A stretch of 7,265 nt of DNA from Angelobacter sp036502105 (GTDB lineage: Bacteria > Acidobacteriota > Terriglobia > Terriglobales > Acidobacteriaceae): NCBI GenBank assembly GCA_036502105.1, contig DASXZE010000309.1, forward strand, positions 1 through 7,265, written 5' to 3'. Shown here piece by piece: positions 5,856 to 7,265 of the stretch. A program made the position numbers and the translations under genes. A model generated the notes under the pieces. The model saw only the letters and a list, made by a program, of their open reading frames with translations. It was not told the origin of the DNA and did not search any database. Positions within the stretch are counted from its first letter, which is position 1, and each line of letters starts with the position of its first letter.

Positions 5856-5916
5856 CAATCTCCGCCGTTCATAATTGCTCAACCCCATCGATAGGACTTT
5901 TTCATCGATCAATCTC

Positions 5917-5997
5917 CCACTCCCACAAATTCGTCATCCCGACGACCGTTAAGCGAGTGCGCGCGCCGTCTTCAGCGCGCTCGTAGGGAGGAGGGAA
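5917..5997 (+). repeat. Repeat C, copy 2
   Basis: Nearly identical to 5043-5121. The hairpin arm reads CGAGTGCG where copy 1 has CGAGCGCG, so the C-to-T change keeps a G-U pair, and the loop has a few extra bases. It ends GTAGGGAGGAGGGA. Confidence 0.75.
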
Positions 5998-6001
5998 CTA
6001 T

Positions 6002-6034
6002 CACCACCAAAAACTCCCAGGTACAAAACCATCC
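6002..6034 (+). repeat. Repeat A, copy 5 (degenerate core)
   Basis: AAAAACTCCCAGGT followed by ACAAAACCATC resembles the A core (AAAAACTCCCGGTTCAAAAT, CATC) with several substitutions. It directly follows repeat C copy 2. Confidence 0.4.
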
Positions 6035-6086
6035 CCAATCCCCTGATTCTCTCCGCGTCTCCGCGCCACCGCGGTGAATTTTCTTC

Positions 6087-6911
6087 TTACCCATTTACCA
6101 AATCCCCCATAGCCGTCCTCAACTCAATCACCTCCAGTGGCGATTCCTCCCAATTATGCCTCCAGCACACAATCAGGTTGCACTTGTCCGCATTATGCTT
6201 GTGAAACAAAAAGTTTCTGCTCTCATATTCAAATTCAATTTTTACCCGCTGCCAGTGGTCTGTCTCCATCTCCCGCAACGCCTCGCAATCCGGATACTCC
6301 TGTTGTATCCGCAACACCACAAAGCCCAGGCTCCGCGCCACCGCCCCAAACAGAAACACCACGCCCTGTTCATTCGTCGGCGCAAGCATCAAATGCGCGT
6401 CCACCGTCGGAGTTCCATAGATCGGCTCGCCCTGCTTCAGCCCCGGACGCAAAATCCTCGGCGAGCTCCACTTTAAAGTCTTGGGGTTTTTCCTCTGTGC
6501 TTCCAGGTGTGTGGCCACCATTTCCAGTATGTCCTTGCCGTCTTCCTCCAGGCCATTTTCTCGTGCATACTGTGCCATCCCTCCCGCTACGCGGGGCCAT
6601 GCTCCAAACTTCCGCATCAGCGGCTTCAGGCTGTAGCGGCCGTGTAACTCATAATCCCCCACCGTCGGCACCCGGCCGGCCCGCCGCGCCACTTCAACCC
6701 AATCCGTAAATAGCTGCTTCATGCTCATCTCGTACCCTGAGCCTTCGCCTTGCAGGCCGCACGCCTGCAGCGCGGCGGCATAGACCCCAAAATGCTTCCG
6801 CACATAGTACTCACTCATGCGCTTTGCCTTCTTTAACTCGGTCAGCGTGGGTGTGCGCCCTGATTCCTTGGCCGCTTCTTGGATCACGCAAATCAATTCT
6901 TCACGGGTCAT
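6087..6911 (-). CDS. Protein with two homing-endonuclease-associated (HNHR) repeats and a C-terminal nuclease-like domain
   Basis: A 274-aa protein. The ATG at 6911 is chosen because GGAG lies 7 nt upstream; a TTG at 6941 would add ten residues but has no ribosome site. Residues 3-52 and about 64-115 are two copies of a repeat ending FGVYAAALQACGL and FGAWPRVAGGMAQ, each with a central GRTPT or GRVPT motif. This is the pattern of homing-endonuclease-associated repeats, which are helical and thought to bind DNA. Residues 177-265 form a second domain: APTNEQGVVFLFGAVARSLG (177-196), YPDCEA (206-211), IEFEYESRNF (225-234), H237 and H239, then CNLIVCWRHNW (244-254) and VIELR (261-265). The acidic strand pattern suggests a PD-(D/E)XK-like nuclease, which is inference only. 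From memory relatives often have CDLIVCW, so the Asn at 245 may matter. No intron or intein surrounds it. The role, whether defence, repair or selfish, is unknown. Confidence 0.75.
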   Translation of the reverse strand: MTREELICVIQEAAKESGRTPTLTELKKAKRMSEYYVRKHFGVYAAALQACGLQGEGSGYEMSMKQLFTDWVEVARRAGRVPTVGDYELHGRYSLKPLMRKFGAWPRVAGGMAQYARENGLEEDGKDILEMVATHLEAQRKNPKTLKWSSPRILRPGLKQGEPIYGTPTVDAHLMLAPTNEQGVVFLFGAVARSLGFVVLRIQQEYPDCEALREMETDHWQRVKIEFEYESRNFLFHKHNADKCNLIVCWRHNWEESPLEVIELRTAMGDLVNG

Positions 6912-6981
6912 TTTTTTGCTCCAGGGGCGATGTAGTCGCAAAACTGCTTAAGGTCGAATAAAAAGCATTGGGATAGGAGCA

Positions 6982-7037
6982 TGCGGATCAAAACCTGCGG
7001 ATCAAAACATGCCAGTAAAAAACTTGCAGAAAAACAT
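6982..7037. repeat. Tandem 14-bp repeats in the leader of the HNHR gene
   Basis: TGCGGATCAAAACC (6982-6995) and TGCGGATCAAAACA (6996-7009) are adjacent and differ at one position. They are followed by two decayed 14-nt copies, TGCCAGTAAAAAAC (7010-7023) and TTGCAGAAAAACAT (7024-7037). The block lies between the minus-strand promoter and the ATG at 6911, so it would be in the 5' untranslated RNA. Confidence 0.65.
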
Positions 7038-7111
7038 CTCCTCGGAAAGCCGCTGTGGACGTAGGGGGAGTCTGTTTTGTTTAGTCGCGTCTCCTGAAAA
7101 GCCGCTTCTGG
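7036..7111. repeat. Imperfect direct repeat pair in the same leader
   Basis: TCTCCTCGGAAAGCCGCTG (from 7037) recurs as TCTCCTGAAAAGCCGCTTC (from 7090), 53 bp apart, with a one-base gap. Both also retain TGG at the 3' end. On the minus strand these place an AGCGGCTTT...AGGAG block twice in the leader. Confidence 0.45.
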
Positions 7112-7160
7112 CGAAAAGGAGCCCCATTGTTATTTTGGACAAATTGGCTTGAAACGTCTC

Positions 7161-7190
7161 ATTTTAGCCAGGAAAATATATAAATGTCAA
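7161..7190 (-). promoter_or_regulatory. Sigma70-type promoter for the HNHR gene
   Basis: Read on the minus strand, TTGACA (7190-7185) is followed after 18 nt by TAAAAT (7166-7161), with an AT-rich spacer. Transcription would begin near 7153 and leave a leader of about 240 nt before the ATG at 6911. It is the best promoter match in the window. Confidence 0.6.
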
Positions 7191-7265
7191 TAGACTTAAA
7201 TTTTCACATTAGTCTAAATCGCGAACTCCGATTCCTATCAGGCAAACACCTGAGGCAGGCAAAAG
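7184..7265 (+). CDS. Possible start of a plus-strand gene running off the right edge
   Basis: ATG at 7184 opens 27 codons with no stop to the window edge, reading MSIDLNFHISLNRELRF then LSGKHLRQAK. AGGA at 7170-7173 lies 10 nt before the ATG. The ending GKHLRQAK resembles the first helix of Xre-type helix-turn-helix regulators (GxxLRxAR), which would suit a divergent regulator of the HNHR gene. The stretch is too short to prove it is coding, and such an open run arises easily by chance. The start overlaps the -35 box of the minus-strand promoter. Treat as tentative. Confidence 0.3.
   Translation, partial: MSIDLNFHISLNRELRFLSGKHLRQAK
7191..7216. promoter_or_regulatory. Dyad abutting the -35 box, candidate operator
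   Basis: TAGACTTAA (7191-7199) and TTAGTCTA (7209-7216) are inverted copies apart from one extra T, separated by TTTTCACAT-like sequence. The left arm directly touches the TTGACA at 7185-7190, a usual place for an activator or repressor site. It would lie inside the coding start of the possible plus-strand frame at 7184. Confidence 0.35.

Larger units (their letters stand above)
4804..6086. other. 1.28-kb repeat mosaic between two convergent genes, no gene seen
   Basis: The plus gene ending at 4803 and the minus gene ending at 6087 converge on this region. After the terminator it is nearly filled by dispersed repeats in the order A1, C1, A2, B1, D (with a 22-nt tandem), A3, B2, A4, C2, A5. 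All copies of A, B and C are in the same orientation. Short minus-strand frames here begin alike (MKMILNREFF) only because they start inside A copies, so they are not treated as genes. No transposase, terminal inverted repeats or target-site duplications were recognised. A short GC-rich stretch with CTCCGCG twice and CACCGCGGTG lies at 6050-6076. Confidence 0.7.

Noticed and set aside
4913..6034. CRISPR array or insertion sequence in the repeat region
   Set aside because: The repeats are of several types, irregularly spaced and 80-120 bp long, without spacers of constant length. No cas gene, transposase or terminal inverted repeats were seen.
6912..6941. TTG start at 6941 for the HNHR gene
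   Set aside because: The ATG at 6911 has GGAG at a 7-nt spacing, the extra ten residues are not part of the repeat domain, and no ribosome site precedes the TTG.
7002..7127. 41-codon minus-strand frame (MGLLFARSGFSGDATK...) in the HNHR leader
   Set aside because: No Shine-Dalgarno sequence precedes it and it spans the tandem repeats; kept only as a possible leader peptide to test.

Overview
The window looks like chromosomal DNA of an Acidobacteriota member (Terriglobia-like). This is inferred from the intergenic repeat families, including hairpins with GGGCTTCAGCCC and GCGCCGAAGGGCGC cores, from a DUF4097-type secreted beta-repeat protein beside a HlyD/MacA-type adaptor, and from moderate-to-high GC coding sequence. 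No rRNA, tRNA, transposase, integrase or CRISPR array is visible.

Layout from left to right. (1) Positions 1-311, minus: the N-terminal part of an unrecognised protein with one membrane segment, cut by the window edge. (2) 312-951: a gene-free stretch holding a cluster of degenerate repeats of about 45 bp (757-940). (3) A leftward two-gene operon, 3219 down to 1006: a periplasmic efflux adaptor broken into two overlapping reading frames by a probable 1-nt deletion, then a secreted DUF4097-like beta-solenoid protein with an 18-residue GSGN/GSGD period. A strong hairpin terminator at 952-980 closes the operon. No ABC ATPase, permease or RND pump accompanies the adaptor here. (4) 3439-4803, plus, divergent from the operon: an intact DUF21-CBS-CBS-CorC_HlyC (CNNM/CorC) membrane protein, followed by a terminator. 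(5) 4804-6086: about 1.28 kb without a gene between two convergent genes, built from a mosaic of five dispersed repeat types, including an A-B composite repeated at a distance of about 415-422 bp. (6) 6911-6087, minus: a protein with two homing-endonuclease-associated (HNHR-type) repeats and a C-terminal nuclease-like domain. Its ATG at 6911 has a good Shine-Dalgarno sequence; a TTG ten codons upstream does not. (7) 6912-7265: a leader of about 240 nt with tandem 14-bp repeats, a good sigma70-type promoter (7161-7190, minus), an abutting dyad, and a possible plus-strand gene start running off the right edge.

Functionally, the adaptor/DUF4097 operon concerns the cell envelope, the CorC-like protein probably handles divalent cation export, and the HNHR protein is a putative DNA-binding nuclease of unknown role. 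The most unusual items are the HNHR-nuclease fusion with its decorated leader, the repeat cluster at 757-940, the repeat mosaic between the convergent genes, and the split orphan adaptor.
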